A stretch of DNA of 56,682 nucleotides from Bacteroidales bacterium UBA4788 (GTDB lineage Bacteria > Bacteroidota > Bacteroidia > Bacteroidales > VadinHA17), in contig DHGW01000025.1 in NCBI GenBank assembly GCA_002402965.1, forward strand, positions 36,310 through 92,991. The letters are read 5' to 3'. The position numbers and the translations under genes are program-made. The notes under the pieces were generated by a model. The model was not told the origin of the DNA and did not search any database. It was given only the letters and a program-made list of their open reading frames with translations. Of this stretch, positions 24,049 to 31,632 are shown in pieces. Each line of letters starts with the position of its first letter. The stretch's first letter is position 1.

Positions 24049-25088
24049 ACCCACTTCAGGGCTTCAGATGCCTCCATCACCAGGGCCATATTGGTGGCTA
24101 CATCATCGGTTTCAGTCCTGATATAGGTAACCTGTCCTACAGGCCTCCTGGACAGTCCGTGATGATATGATTTATCATAATACTCAAGGGTGATCCTGAT
24201 GGCTGTCTGGTAATCTCCTTTCCCGAGGGCTTCGCGGGCTTCGCGGGTATGATCGCCGCCAAGCCTCTTTGATATTTTCATCACTGACGCCATTATCTCT
24301 TCGGCAGGGAATGAGGTATACTCCTCCAGCAACCTTGGCATGCGGGTTTCGATGCTCATCATCAGCGCTATCACTGGTGCGGCCTGCATCCGGGCATAGA
24401 AGCCATCAGGCATGAATACCGTACCAATGTTCCGGCTCTCATCCTCGAGCCAGACAGGCTCATCCTCATGCATTGCAGAGATATCATCAAAGAGAAGGTT
24501 CGCAAAGTGCTCTGATGATGGTTGGGGCGGCTGTCCAAGAGCGCCAAAGGCAGAACCTCTGTGTGAGGCCAGTCCTTCAAGATCGGATACCTGCTCGCCG
24601 GAAGACTTCATCTGCCTGAGAATGCCTGTTTTACCGCTGCCGGTCAGGCCTCCGAGGATTATGTACTTACGTTCCCTGCCAAGCTCTCCCAGGAGATGAT
24701 TCCTGTATGCCTTGTATCCTCCGTCAAGCACCAGCGGTTCTATCCCTCCGGCTGAGAAAAGCCACGCCATTGCCTCCGATCGCATACCGCCTCTCCAGCA
24801 GTGTACAAGCAGCTTCCTTCCGGTGGCCAGGCCAAGTCCTCGCTTAAGTTTGGCCGACATCGCAGGTGCGGCCAGGTCAATCCCTCGCAGCACTGCCTCT
24901 CTGTTTCCCTCCTTTTTGTATATGGTGCCAACCTCGGCCCTCTGATCATCGTCAAACAGAGGTATGTTAACGGCTCCCGGAATATGCCCGACGGCATATT
25001 CTCCGGGTGATCTCACGTCGACGACGGGGATCGTCTCCCTGAGACTCAGGAATTCACAGGCAGGCAGTTTGCTCAGACTGAATGACAT
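24045..25088 (-). CDS. mnmH: tRNA 2-selenouridine synthase
   Basis: Enzyme (SelU/MnmH) that replaces sulfur by selenium at the wobble 2-thiouridine of tRNAs, via a geranylated intermediate, using selenophosphate. The N-terminal rhodanese domain (about 1-125) has the active-site loop LLVHCWRGGMRSEAMAW with the catalytic Cys at about residue 97. The C-terminal P-loop domain starts with ILGGLTGSGKTGIL (about 145-158). Length (347 aa) matches. It needs SelD, not encoded in this window. It overlaps by four bases the convergent trhP-like gene, another wobble-uridine modifier. The downstream gene in the same direction is not obvious; the hybrid sensor gene lies just upstream (three-base gap). Confidence 0.95.
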   Translation of the reverse strand: MSFSLSKLPACEFLSLRETIPVVDVRSPGEYAVGHIPGAVNIPLFDDDQRAEVGTIYKKEGNREAVLRGIDLAAPAMSAKLKRGLGLATGRKLLVHCWRGGMRSEAMAWLFSAGGIEPLVLDGGYKAYRNHLLGELGRERKYIILGGLTGSGKTGILRQMKSSGEQVSDLEGLASHRGSAFGALGQPPQPSSEHFANLLFDDISAMHEDEPVWLEDESRNIGTVFMPDGFYARMQAAPVIALMMSIETRMPRLLEEYTSFPAEEIMASVMKISKRLGGDHTREAREALGKGDYQTAIRITLEYYDKSYHHGLSRRPVGQVTYIRTETDDVATNMALVMEASEALKWV

Positions 25089-25091
25089 CTC

Positions 25092-27908
25092 CTATTTGGG
25101 CTTATGATACCTGTCAATCACCCTCCTGAGATCCTCAACGGTAACGGGTTTTGACAGCAGTTCCTTCATCCCGGTCTTTTCGGCCTTAAGCCTTGTCTCC
25201 GGCATGTTGTCAGCCGAGAGTGCAATTATCTGGGTATTATGGTCAAACCCAAGTATTGTTCGGGCTGCTTCAAAACCGTCTATCTCCGGCATAATGAGGT
25301 CCATCAGTATCAGGTCGTAAGACTTCTCACGGGCCATATCAATGGCTTCGGCAGCCCCGGCGGCAAATTCTGCCTTAACGCCGAGCACCTTTAGCAGTGA
25401 GCCCACAACCTTCCTGTTAAGGTAGTTATCGTCAACGACGAGCATAACCGGAAGCCCTGATCTGTCGGAGCTCAACCGGGCTGAATTTCCCCTGAGCAAG
25501 GGGAAGTGCTCCTTCATCACATTCATCAGATCCTCGGCTGCGAAAGGCTTAACCAGCAGATTGTCAATTCCCATGTCAACACATCTCGAGTAATGTCCTT
25601 TAGGGTCCCTGGAGGTAAACATTATCACTATATGCTCAGATGTCAGGCCTGCTTCCATCAGCGCTTTGGCAGCCTCAAATCCGTTGTTATCCGGCTCGTC
25701 AAAGATGACAAGCAGTATATACCTGCCATTCACGCTCTGCAGGCTGGTTTTTATCTGTGAGGTTGTATGCTTCTGGAAACTGGTCACCGAGACGGGCAGC
25801 CCCACCCTGTGCATAATGCTCAGGAAGTCGTCATCCCGTCCCTGGGTGCCGGTAATTACCAGTGTGCGTATTTCGGCCGGATCGGCATACCTGCCGAGGT
25901 CAAGCTTTTTGGATATCTTCTCGTTGAGATGGACATTAACCGTAAAGGTAACCTTCAGTCCCTTCTCATGGCCGGAAGCATCCCTTGCGGCTGGGCTTTC
26001 GGCAGTCAGCACGCCGCCCATAAGCTCGGTGAGCTGCCTTGCAAGGATCGGCCCAAGTTTCAGATCCTCTGCCCATTCAGAGCGCTCACTTAAAGTGGCA
26101 ATATAATCTCCGAAAAGCTTCTTGATTTCGGCCTTTGTAAAGGTGTTACCTGTATCAGTGAGAATGAATTCAAGGGTGAATTTGTTTCCTTCCGACTTCC
26201 TTACACCGCAAATTAGCCTTATCTCCCCCGTCTGCGTTCCGGCTACGGAGTGGCTCATAAGGTTGATGAGCACCTGTCGCAATCTGTAGGGGTCTCCGAT
26301 GAGGTTCTCCGGCACAGCCTGGTCAACATCGGATTCGAACCTGACGAGTGACTCCGGATTCTGGCGCCTGATGAGGTTCATACAGTACGCTACCTCCTCC
26401 CTTAGCCTGAATGGTATCTCATCAAGGATCATCTTGCCTGTTTCGACCTTGGAGACGTCGAAGATGTCGTTGATGATGTTGAGAAGAAGGTCGGCCGACC
26501 GTCTGAGCAGCCTGGCTATCTCCCTGGATTCTTCAGGCAGGTCGAATCTGTTGAGCATCTCCGTCATGCCCAGTATACCATTCAACGGAGTGCGGATCTC
26601 GAAGCTCATACGGGCAAGGAGCTCCGACTTGGCTATGTTGGCATCCGCCTCCTGGCGCCGTGCCAGTTCGAGTGAGGTGATGTCTATGAGCGCTACCAGG
26701 GTTTGATTACCGCCTCTGTAAGTTACAGGTATGGTATTAAAGAATAAGATCTTTTCGCCATTGGGAGCGGGGAGTTTTATTACCTTACCCTGGCTGAACT
26801 TTCCGGTGATATCAATATCATATTCATTCCGGGAAAGGTCAGGCATCAGCTTGCCGATCATCTCCGATTCGCTGTCAAAGGAGAAGAGCGAGGCTGCCTG
26901 CCTGTTTGCCCTGAGTATCTCCCTGCCTTCGTTATAGATGATGAATCCAACGGGCATCTGGTCGAGAATTGAGAGCAGGCTGCTCTCCGAGGCTCTCTTT
27001 TCCTCAAGTTGCCTTGACTGTTTCCGTATCAAGCGCCGGAAAAGAAGGATTATGAAAAGGATTGTGAACAGGGTCAACAACCCAAGGATGAGGGAGTTCC
27101 GGACGATATACTTCTGGAAAAACTCCGTTGGAGCCGAAAAGATCAGGCCGAAATCAAGGCCAAATATGTTAACCGGATAATATGATGAGAGTATCTCCTC
27201 CTTTCCCTGCTGGCCGGTCAATGAATGTGCCATCCTGCCGGAGTTGCCCTGTGCCAGGGCCTGCGTCAGGCGGTCGAGGTGCGTGTATCCCACATCGCTG
27301 CCGTAATTGTCAAAAACTATGGCCCCGGTTTCATCCACAACCCACTGCCACTGGTATTGCTCGAGATTATACTGGGTGACAACACTGGAAAAAAAACGCT
27401 TGAAGTCAATTGTAATCACCAGGTTGCCAAGCACTACACCGTCCTTCAGGACCGGCAGGTAGTACTTGTACCTTTCGCGTTCACGCTCAAGTGTTTCCGT
27501 CATGTGGATTGTCGGAACCGTCTGCGCCCTGTAGGACCCGTCGAGCCATGAATTCCTCTCTTCGTCCTTGAACAGGGTGTATACATCTCCGTCGGTGTTG
27601 TAAAGCATAAGACCGACGACAATTTCTTCGTAACGTGAGTAGTAAAGTTTCATCTTCTCCTTAGCCCGTTCATTTACGTCTTCGTCGGAAAAAAAGAGGG
27701 TGATGTCATCGGAGAAGTCAATCTCGGTGAGGTCGCTGACAATGTACATGCTTGTGTTGTCAATGTCAGACCCGGCTATTATTACCTGCCTGTCAAGCAG
27801 CTTGTTGGAGTATTCTATCTGGTTCCTGTAAAGGCTCAGGTAGAACAGCACCGTAATTAGTATCAGCAGTGCAAACGCGGTATACGCTGCCAGCGAGGTT
27901 CGTTTCAT
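25092..27908 (-). CDS. Hybrid sensor protein with degenerate histidine-kinase core and two receiver domains
   Basis: Large membrane signalling protein. Order of parts: transmembrane helix (about 10-28), periplasmic dCache-like sensor domain (about 30-265), second helix (about 272-292), PAS domain (about 310-415), HisKA-like dimerization region (about 425-495), HATPase-like region (about 505-660), a divergent receiver (about 675-795) and an intact receiver (about 815-935). In the H-box the expected His is Phe436 (ARMSFEIRTPLNG). The N-box reads INLMSHSV, the DTGxG box reads DTGNT and the GLGL box is replaced by LKLGPILA, so ATP binding and autophosphorylation are both unlikely. The last receiver keeps its acidic residues (VVDDN), Asp (LILMDLIMPEIDG) and Lys (LLSKPV). 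It is likely a pseudokinase scaffold or phosphorelay acceptor. Confidence 0.88.
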   Translation of the reverse strand: MKRTSLAAYTAFALLILITVLFYLSLYRNQIEYSNKLLDRQVIIAGSDIDNTSMYIVSDLTEIDFSDDITLFFSDEDVNERAKEKMKLYYSRYEEIVVGLMLYNTDGDVYTLFKDEERNSWLDGSYRAQTVPTIHMTETLERERERYKYYLPVLKDGVVLGNLVITIDFKRFFSSVVTQYNLEQYQWQWVVDETGAIVFDNYGSDVGYTHLDRLTQALAQGNSGRMAHSLTGQQGKEEILSSYYPVNIFGLDFGLIFSAPTEFFQKYIVRNSLILGLLTLFTILFIILLFRRLIRKQSRQLEEKRASESSLLSILDQMPVGFIIYNEGREILRANRQAASLFSFDSESEMIGKLMPDLSRNEYDIDITGKFSQGKVIKLPAPNGEKILFFNTIPVTYRGGNQTLVALIDITSLELARRQEADANIAKSELLARMSFEIRTPLNGILGMTEMLNRFDLPEESREIARLLRRSADLLLNIINDIFDVSKVETGKMILDEIPFRLREEVAYCMNLIRRQNPESLVRFESDVDQAVPENLIGDPYRLRQVLINLMSHSVAGTQTGEIRLICGVRKSEGNKFTLEFILTDTGNTFTKAEIKKLFGDYIATLSERSEWAEDLKLGPILARQLTELMGGVLTAESPAARDASGHEKGLKVTFTVNVHLNEKISKKLDLGRYADPAEIRTLVITGTQGRDDDFLSIMHRVGLPVSVTSFQKHTTSQIKTSLQSVNGRYILLVIFDEPDNNGFEAAKALMEAGLTSEHIVIMFTSRDPKGHYSRCVDMGIDNLLVKPFAAEDLMNVMKEHFPLLRGNSARLSSDRSGLPVMLVVDDNYLNRKVVGSLLKVLGVKAEFAAGAAEAIDMAREKSYDLILMDLIMPEIDGFEAARTILGFDHNTQIIALSADNMPETRLKAEKTGMKELLSKPVTVEDLRRVIDRYHKPK

Positions 27909-27935
27909 TCGTGATATGTGCCGTAATGATAACGC

Positions 27936-28856
27936 TTATCTGTACTTTTCATTGTCCTCCAGAAGAATGCTAATGTAGCTTTTGTATCTCCATGGTTCGA
28001 TTTCATTCCGGGCCACCGCATCACGTACCGCACAGCCCGGTTCATCCATGTGAAGGCAGTTGTGGAACCTGCATTTATCGGATATCCTGAATATTTCCGG
28101 GAAGAAATGGTAAATCTCGCGGCGGTCAAAGTCAATCACCCCAAATCCCCTGATGCCCGGGGTATCAATGACATAGCCACCACCGGGCAGGGGGTGCATC
28201 TCAGGGAAAGTAGTGATATGCCTGCCCTGTTCATGATAGTCGGATATCGTACCTGTCTTCAGTGACAGAGAAGGATTGAGCCTGTTGAGGAGAGTGCTTT
28301 TGCCCACTCCCGAATTACCGGAGACAAGTGTTTTCTTGTTTGCCAGTGCATCTTCCAGGACTCCCAGATCCTCATCCTCCGTCACGGATATCAGAAGGAC
28401 GGGGTATCCAATCTTTTGATAGACAGACTTTATCCGCAGGGCCTGGCTCATCTCTTCATTACCGCAGAGGTCTGTCTTATTAATTACAAGCACCGTCGGA
28501 ATACGATACGCTTCCGCGGTTGCAAGGAAGCGGTCAACGAACTCTATGGGGGTGGCCGGCATTTTGACCGTAATAATGAGAAACGCCTGGTCAATGTTAG
28601 CTGCTATTATCTGCGATTCCCGGGAGAGGTTTGACGCCTTGCGGATGATGTAGTTCCTCCTGGGCGACAGGGCCACGATCAGGCCTTCTCCGGGATCAAA
28701 AGTCACATGATCACCCACTGCAACAGGATTGGTGGTGCGAACGCCACTGACCCTGAAGCGGCCTTTCAGCACGCATTCATGAGTGTTGCCCTCCTCGTCG
28801 AGAACCCTGTAGCGACTACCGGTAGATTTTATGACGATGCCCTTTTTCAATCCCAT
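27936..28856 (-). CDS. rsgA: Ribosome small-subunit-dependent GTPase A
   Basis: Circularly permuted GTPase (YjeQ/RsgA) that helps late maturation of the 30S subunit. It has an N-terminal OB-fold (about 1-70), then the G4 motif VINKTDL, G1 GNSGVGKSTLLN and G3 DTPGIRGFG in the permuted order, and a C-terminal zinc finger with CRFHNCLHMDEPGCAV. Length (306 aa) is normal. It follows pfk on the minus strand but is separated from it by a strong terminator (28869-28907), so it needs its own promoter. The hybrid sensor gene follows 27 bases later and may be co-transcribed. Confidence 0.97.
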   Translation of the reverse strand: MGLKKGIVIKSTGSRYRVLDEEGNTHECVLKGRFRVSGVRTTNPVAVGDHVTFDPGEGLIVALSPRRNYIIRKASNLSRESQIIAANIDQAFLIITVKMPATPIEFVDRFLATAEAYRIPTVLVINKTDLCGNEEMSQALRIKSVYQKIGYPVLLISVTEDEDLGVLEDALANKKTLVSGNSGVGKSTLLNRLNPSLSLKTGTISDYHEQGRHITTFPEMHPLPGGGYVIDTPGIRGFGVIDFDRREIYHFFPEIFRISDKCRFHNCLHMDEPGCAVRDAVARNEIEPWRYKSYISILLEDNEKYR

Positions 28857-28868
28857 GATTTTGCAGTA

Positions 28869-28907
28869 AAAATAAAAAAGTGATGTCCCGTTTCAGCGGA
28901 CATCACT
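28869..28907 (-). terminator. Rho-independent terminator of pfk
   Basis: Perfect 10-bp stem AGTGATGTCC / GGACATCACT (28879-28888 and 28898-28907) with a 9-base loop. On the minus strand it is followed by TTTTTTATTTTT. It lies between the pfk stop and the rsgA start. Confidence 0.92.
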
Positions 28908-28935
28908 CTCTTTATTGTCTGTTTTTCAACTTTTT

Positions 28936-30141
28936 TCAATACTCGGCAGCCATCAGGAAGAAGGGCTTCATCTCGAAGTTGGAGTAGTAAGGCCTGAGCC
29001 TTTCGACATTGTAATACTCCGACACTTTTACCACCTTTTTCGATGAGGTGACGACGTCAATCGGCACATTATCATAGCGTCCGTTCTTGAGTACCACAAC
29101 CCTTCCGTGAATGCCCTTCATGATAAGGTCGAGGGCCAGGTTGCCGAATGCCATGGGTACTATTGAGTCCACAGCGTCAGGGTCACCGCCTCTGACCATA
29201 TAGCCAAGCTTCTGGTTAATGATATTGATTGTTTTCCCGTTGTTGAATTTGGCGGTGTGTTCCTTGATCTCGGCAGAGACCAGATCGCCGATGCCGCCCA
29301 GTTTTGCATGGCCGTAAGCATCCCGTTCACTGTCCTGGAAAATCATATCGCCACCCTTGTAGAGCGCCCCTTCGGAAACCAGGACAATAGAGTACTTGCT
29401 TGGATTGGAGTTGCGGTCTTCAACGAGAAGTTTTGTAAGCTGTTCTATGTCGAACCTGTACTCGGGAATGACACAGCGGTTTGCAGCGCCGGCCATCGTG
29501 GGAAGCATCGCTGTGAAACCGGCATACCTTCCAAACACCTCGAGGACCATGATGCGTTCGTGTGAGCCGGCAGAGGTCCGCAGGGTGTTGGTCATCTGAA
29601 TCGTGCGTGTAACGCAGGTGCTGAACCCGATACAGTAGTCTGTTCCCGGTACATCATTGTCCATCGTCTTTGGTATGGCAACCACCTTGAAACCCTGCTT
29701 ATAGAGGTGGACCCCGTAGCTGAGGGTGTCATCCCCGCCGATTGGAATAAGAAAATCAACACCCAGCCACTCGAGGTTCTTGATTACCTCAGGTGTGAGG
29801 TCGTTGATCTCATCCTTGTAGGTGTCCTTCAGATGATCAGGAACTGCAATTTTAGCTACATGGCTCGGTCTTGTGCGCGAGGTATGAAGGAATGTTCCAC
29901 CGGTCCTTCCCGACTTGTTTACGATGTCATCAGTGAGGATCTGGAAACAGTTGCTGTTATCAGCTTTCGGGTCTCTGATGATCTCAAGAATTCCCGCCCA
30001 GCCCCTGCGCAAACCTATAACCTTATATCCTTCCCTGTTAGCCCTGATTGTAACCGCCCTGATTGCTGGGTTGAGTCCCGGGACATCCCCTCCGCCTGTC
30101 AGGATACCAATCACTCCTTTGATTTTCTTCTGGTTTACCAT
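28936..30141 (-). CDS. 6-phosphofructokinase, predicted pyrophosphate-dependent
   Basis: Phosphofructokinase of the PfkA superfamily converting fructose 6-phosphate to the 1,6-bisphosphate. The N-terminus has GILTGGGDVPGLNPAIR (normally GGDxPGxN), then IGGDDT and PKTMDNDVPGTD. In this family Asp after GGD and Lys in PKT (instead of GGDG and PGT of E. coli PfkA) mark pyrophosphate users, so PPi is the likely phosphoryl donor. The length of 401 aa also fits the long PPi/mixed group rather than the 320-aa ATP enzymes. The ATG at 30141 gives the standard start; the longer frame beginning at 30225 lacks homology and lies across the promoter. A good minus-strand promoter is at 30180-30212 and a terminator follows. 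Confidence 0.9.
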   Translation of the reverse strand: MVNQKKIKGVIGILTGGGDVPGLNPAIRAVTIRANREGYKVIGLRRGWAGILEIIRDPKADNSNCFQILTDDIVNKSGRTGGTFLHTSRTRPSHVAKIAVPDHLKDTYKDEINDLTPEVIKNLEWLGVDFLIPIGGDDTLSYGVHLYKQGFKVVAIPKTMDNDVPGTDYCIGFSTCVTRTIQMTNTLRTSAGSHERIMVLEVFGRYAGFTAMLPTMAGAANRCVIPEYRFDIEQLTKLLVEDRNSNPSKYSIVLVSEGALYKGGDMIFQDSERDAYGHAKLGGIGDLVSAEIKEHTAKFNNGKTINIINQKLGYMVRGGDPDAVDSIVPMAFGNLALDLIMKGIHGRVVVLKNGRYDNVPIDVVTSSKKVVKVSEYYNVERLRPYYSNFEMKPFFLMAAEY

Positions 30142-30179
30142 TTTAAATGCTTTGTTTGATACAATTTGAATGCAGGCGG

Positions 30180-30212
30180 TAAAAGTAGAATTTTTCAAAA
30201 TCATATCAAAAA
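30180..30212 (-). promoter_or_regulatory. pfk promoter
   Basis: On the minus strand TTTTTG (30207-30212), a 19-base spacer and TACTTTTA (30180-30187) match the Bacteroidota -33/-7 pattern. The predicted start is near 30173, leaving a leader of about 30 bases before the ATG at 30141. Confidence 0.6.
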
Positions 30213-30241
30213 GGTAATCTGCCACTACTTTAATTTTTTAA

Positions 30242-30249
30242 TATTTTTG
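30242..30249 (+). promoter_or_regulatory. Candidate -7 box of the C_GCAxxG_C_C gene
   Basis: TATTTTTG matches TANNTTTG exactly and lies 12 bases before the ATG at 30262, implying a very short leader. No clear -33 box is seen in the A/T-rich sequence upstream. Confidence 0.4.
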
Positions 30250-30261
30250 ACAAAAAAGCGA

Positions 30262-30684
30262 ATGAATAAAACAGATAAGGCTATCCGCCTCTTCAGGGAC
30301 GGATATAGCTGTTCCCAGGCAGTGCTTATGGCGTTCGCCGGGGAGAGCGGAGCTGCGGCAATGGCGTCCGCCGCTTTCGGCGGAGGTATGGGCAGGCTGC
30401 AAAAGACATGCGGCGCAGTAACGGGCTCGTACATCTGGTTCGGGATGGCATACGGGACACCCGGCCTTCCCACGGAAAGTGACAAGGCCAGGGTATATGA
30501 CAGGGTCAGGGAGTTCAACAGGATATTCACTGAAAGAAACGGAACCGACCAGTGCTCGGAGCTGCTTGGTGAGGACCTTAACAGCCGAGAGGGAAAGAAG
30601 CGTATCGCTCAACGGGGGCTAACGGAAACGGTGTGCGAGAAATGTATCCGTGACGCCGTTGAAATCATCGGGTCACTTGAATAA
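30262..30684 (+). CDS. C_GCAxxG_C_C family protein
   Basis: Small cysteine-motif protein of the C_GCAxxG_C_C family (TIGR01909/PF09719), thought to be a redox or metal-binding protein; the reaction is not established. The family signature is all visible: GYSCSQAVLMAF, TCGAVTGSYIWFG, DQCSELLGEDL and a C-terminal VCEKCIRDA. The glycine-rich AAFGGGMGR precedes the second cysteine. The ATG at 30262 gives the normal start; the longer frame from 30166 would run through the promoter region. It is divergent from pfk and followed after three bases by the epimerase gene, so the two are probably one operon. Length (140 aa) is typical. Confidence 0.88.
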   Translation: MNKTDKAIRLFRDGYSCSQAVLMAFAGESGAAAMASAAFGGGMGRLQKTCGAVTGSYIWFGMAYGTPGLPTESDKARVYDRVREFNRIFTERNGTDQCSELLGEDLNSREGKKRIAQRGLTETVCEKCIRDAVEIIGSLE

Positions 30685-30687
30685 GAG

Positions 30688-31587
30688 ATGCGCAGGGTTG
30701 TCATTACCGGTGGTTCCGGACTGATAGGCACTCATCTGAGCACCCTCATGGCAGGGGAGGGCTGGCATGTTGTTCATCTCACACGCAGCAAATTTAAGGG
30801 TGGTAGGTACCAGTCGTACAGGTGGGATCCTGAAAGCGGCTATTGTGACAGGGAGACCTTTCGGGAAGGCGACGCAATTATCCATCTCGCAGGGTCGAAT
30901 ATCGGGCAGGGCAGATGGACCGGATCACGCAGGAGGGAGATCATAGGCAGTCGTATTGTCACAGGGGAACTTCTCAGCAGAATGACGGTAGGTTCCGGCA
31001 TTATCCCCTCAGTTTTCATAACAGCTTCGGGGGTAAATTATTACGGCTCTGAAACCTCTGAAAAGATATACACTGAGACCGATCCTCCAGCAGGCGATTT
31101 CCTCGGCGAGACCTGCAGGCTCTGGGAGGCTGCCGCTGATCCATTCACTGAAGCAGGTGTCAGGGTTGTAAAGGTGAGGACCGCAGTGGTGCTGGCCCGT
31201 TACGGATCTGCGCTCAACAGGATGACTGCTCCTGCAAAAGCCGGACTGGTGGTGAGGCTGGGGCCTGGTAATCAGTACTTTCCGTGGATTCACATCGATG
31301 ACCTCTGCCGTGTGTATTACCAAACGCTGACTGATGACACCATGTCCGGTCCGTTCAATGCCGTTGCACCTCACCAGGTGACACATGACATGCTGATGAG
31401 TGAGGTGGCCCGCCATAAACGGCTGCCGGTATTCCTGCCGCACGTGCCGGAATGGCTTTTGCGAGCCGTTCTGGGAGAGATGTCCGTGATCCTGACAAAG
31501 GGCAGCCGTATATCGTCAGACCGACTTTCCGGGACCGGATTTCGCTTCAGATATCCGGATATTTCCTCTGCACTCAGGGTCTGCTGA
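30688..31587 (+). CDS. TIGR01777 family NAD(P)-dependent epimerase
   Basis: Short-chain dehydrogenase/reductase-fold protein of the TIGR01777 (YfcH, cell division inhibitor SulA-like) group. The Rossmann motif VVITGGSGLIGTHL is at the N-terminus; the family-specific segments SASGVNYYG-like (ITASGVNYYGSE), FPWIHIDDL and FNAVAPHQVTHDML are present; the C-terminal DUF1731-like helix bundle (about 250-299) ends the protein. Length (299 aa) is normal. Substrate is unknown; the family has no confirmed in vivo role in most bacteria. It starts three bases after the C_GCAxxG_C_C gene. Confidence 0.9.
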   Translation: MRRVVITGGSGLIGTHLSTLMAGEGWHVVHLTRSKFKGGRYQSYRWDPESGYCDRETFREGDAIIHLAGSNIGQGRWTGSRRREIIGSRIVTGELLSRMTVGSGIIPSVFITASGVNYYGSETSEKIYTETDPPAGDFLGETCRLWEAAADPFTEAGVRVVKVRTAVVLARYGSALNRMTAPAKAGLVVRLGPGNQYFPWIHIDDLCRVYYQTLTDDTMSGPFNAVAPHQVTHDMLMSEVARHKRLPVFLPHVPEWLLRAVLGEMSVILTKGSRISSDRLSGTGFRFRYPDISSALRVC

Positions 31588-31632
31588 AGTAAAGCCTGTA
31601 CAAGCGGCAACCCTATCGCCCGGGGATGAAGA

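Noticed and set aside
27905..28135. 76-codon minus-strand frame overlapping the end of rsgA
   Set aside because: It is in another frame of rsgA and ends next to the hybrid sensor start; its sequence shows no family resemblance.
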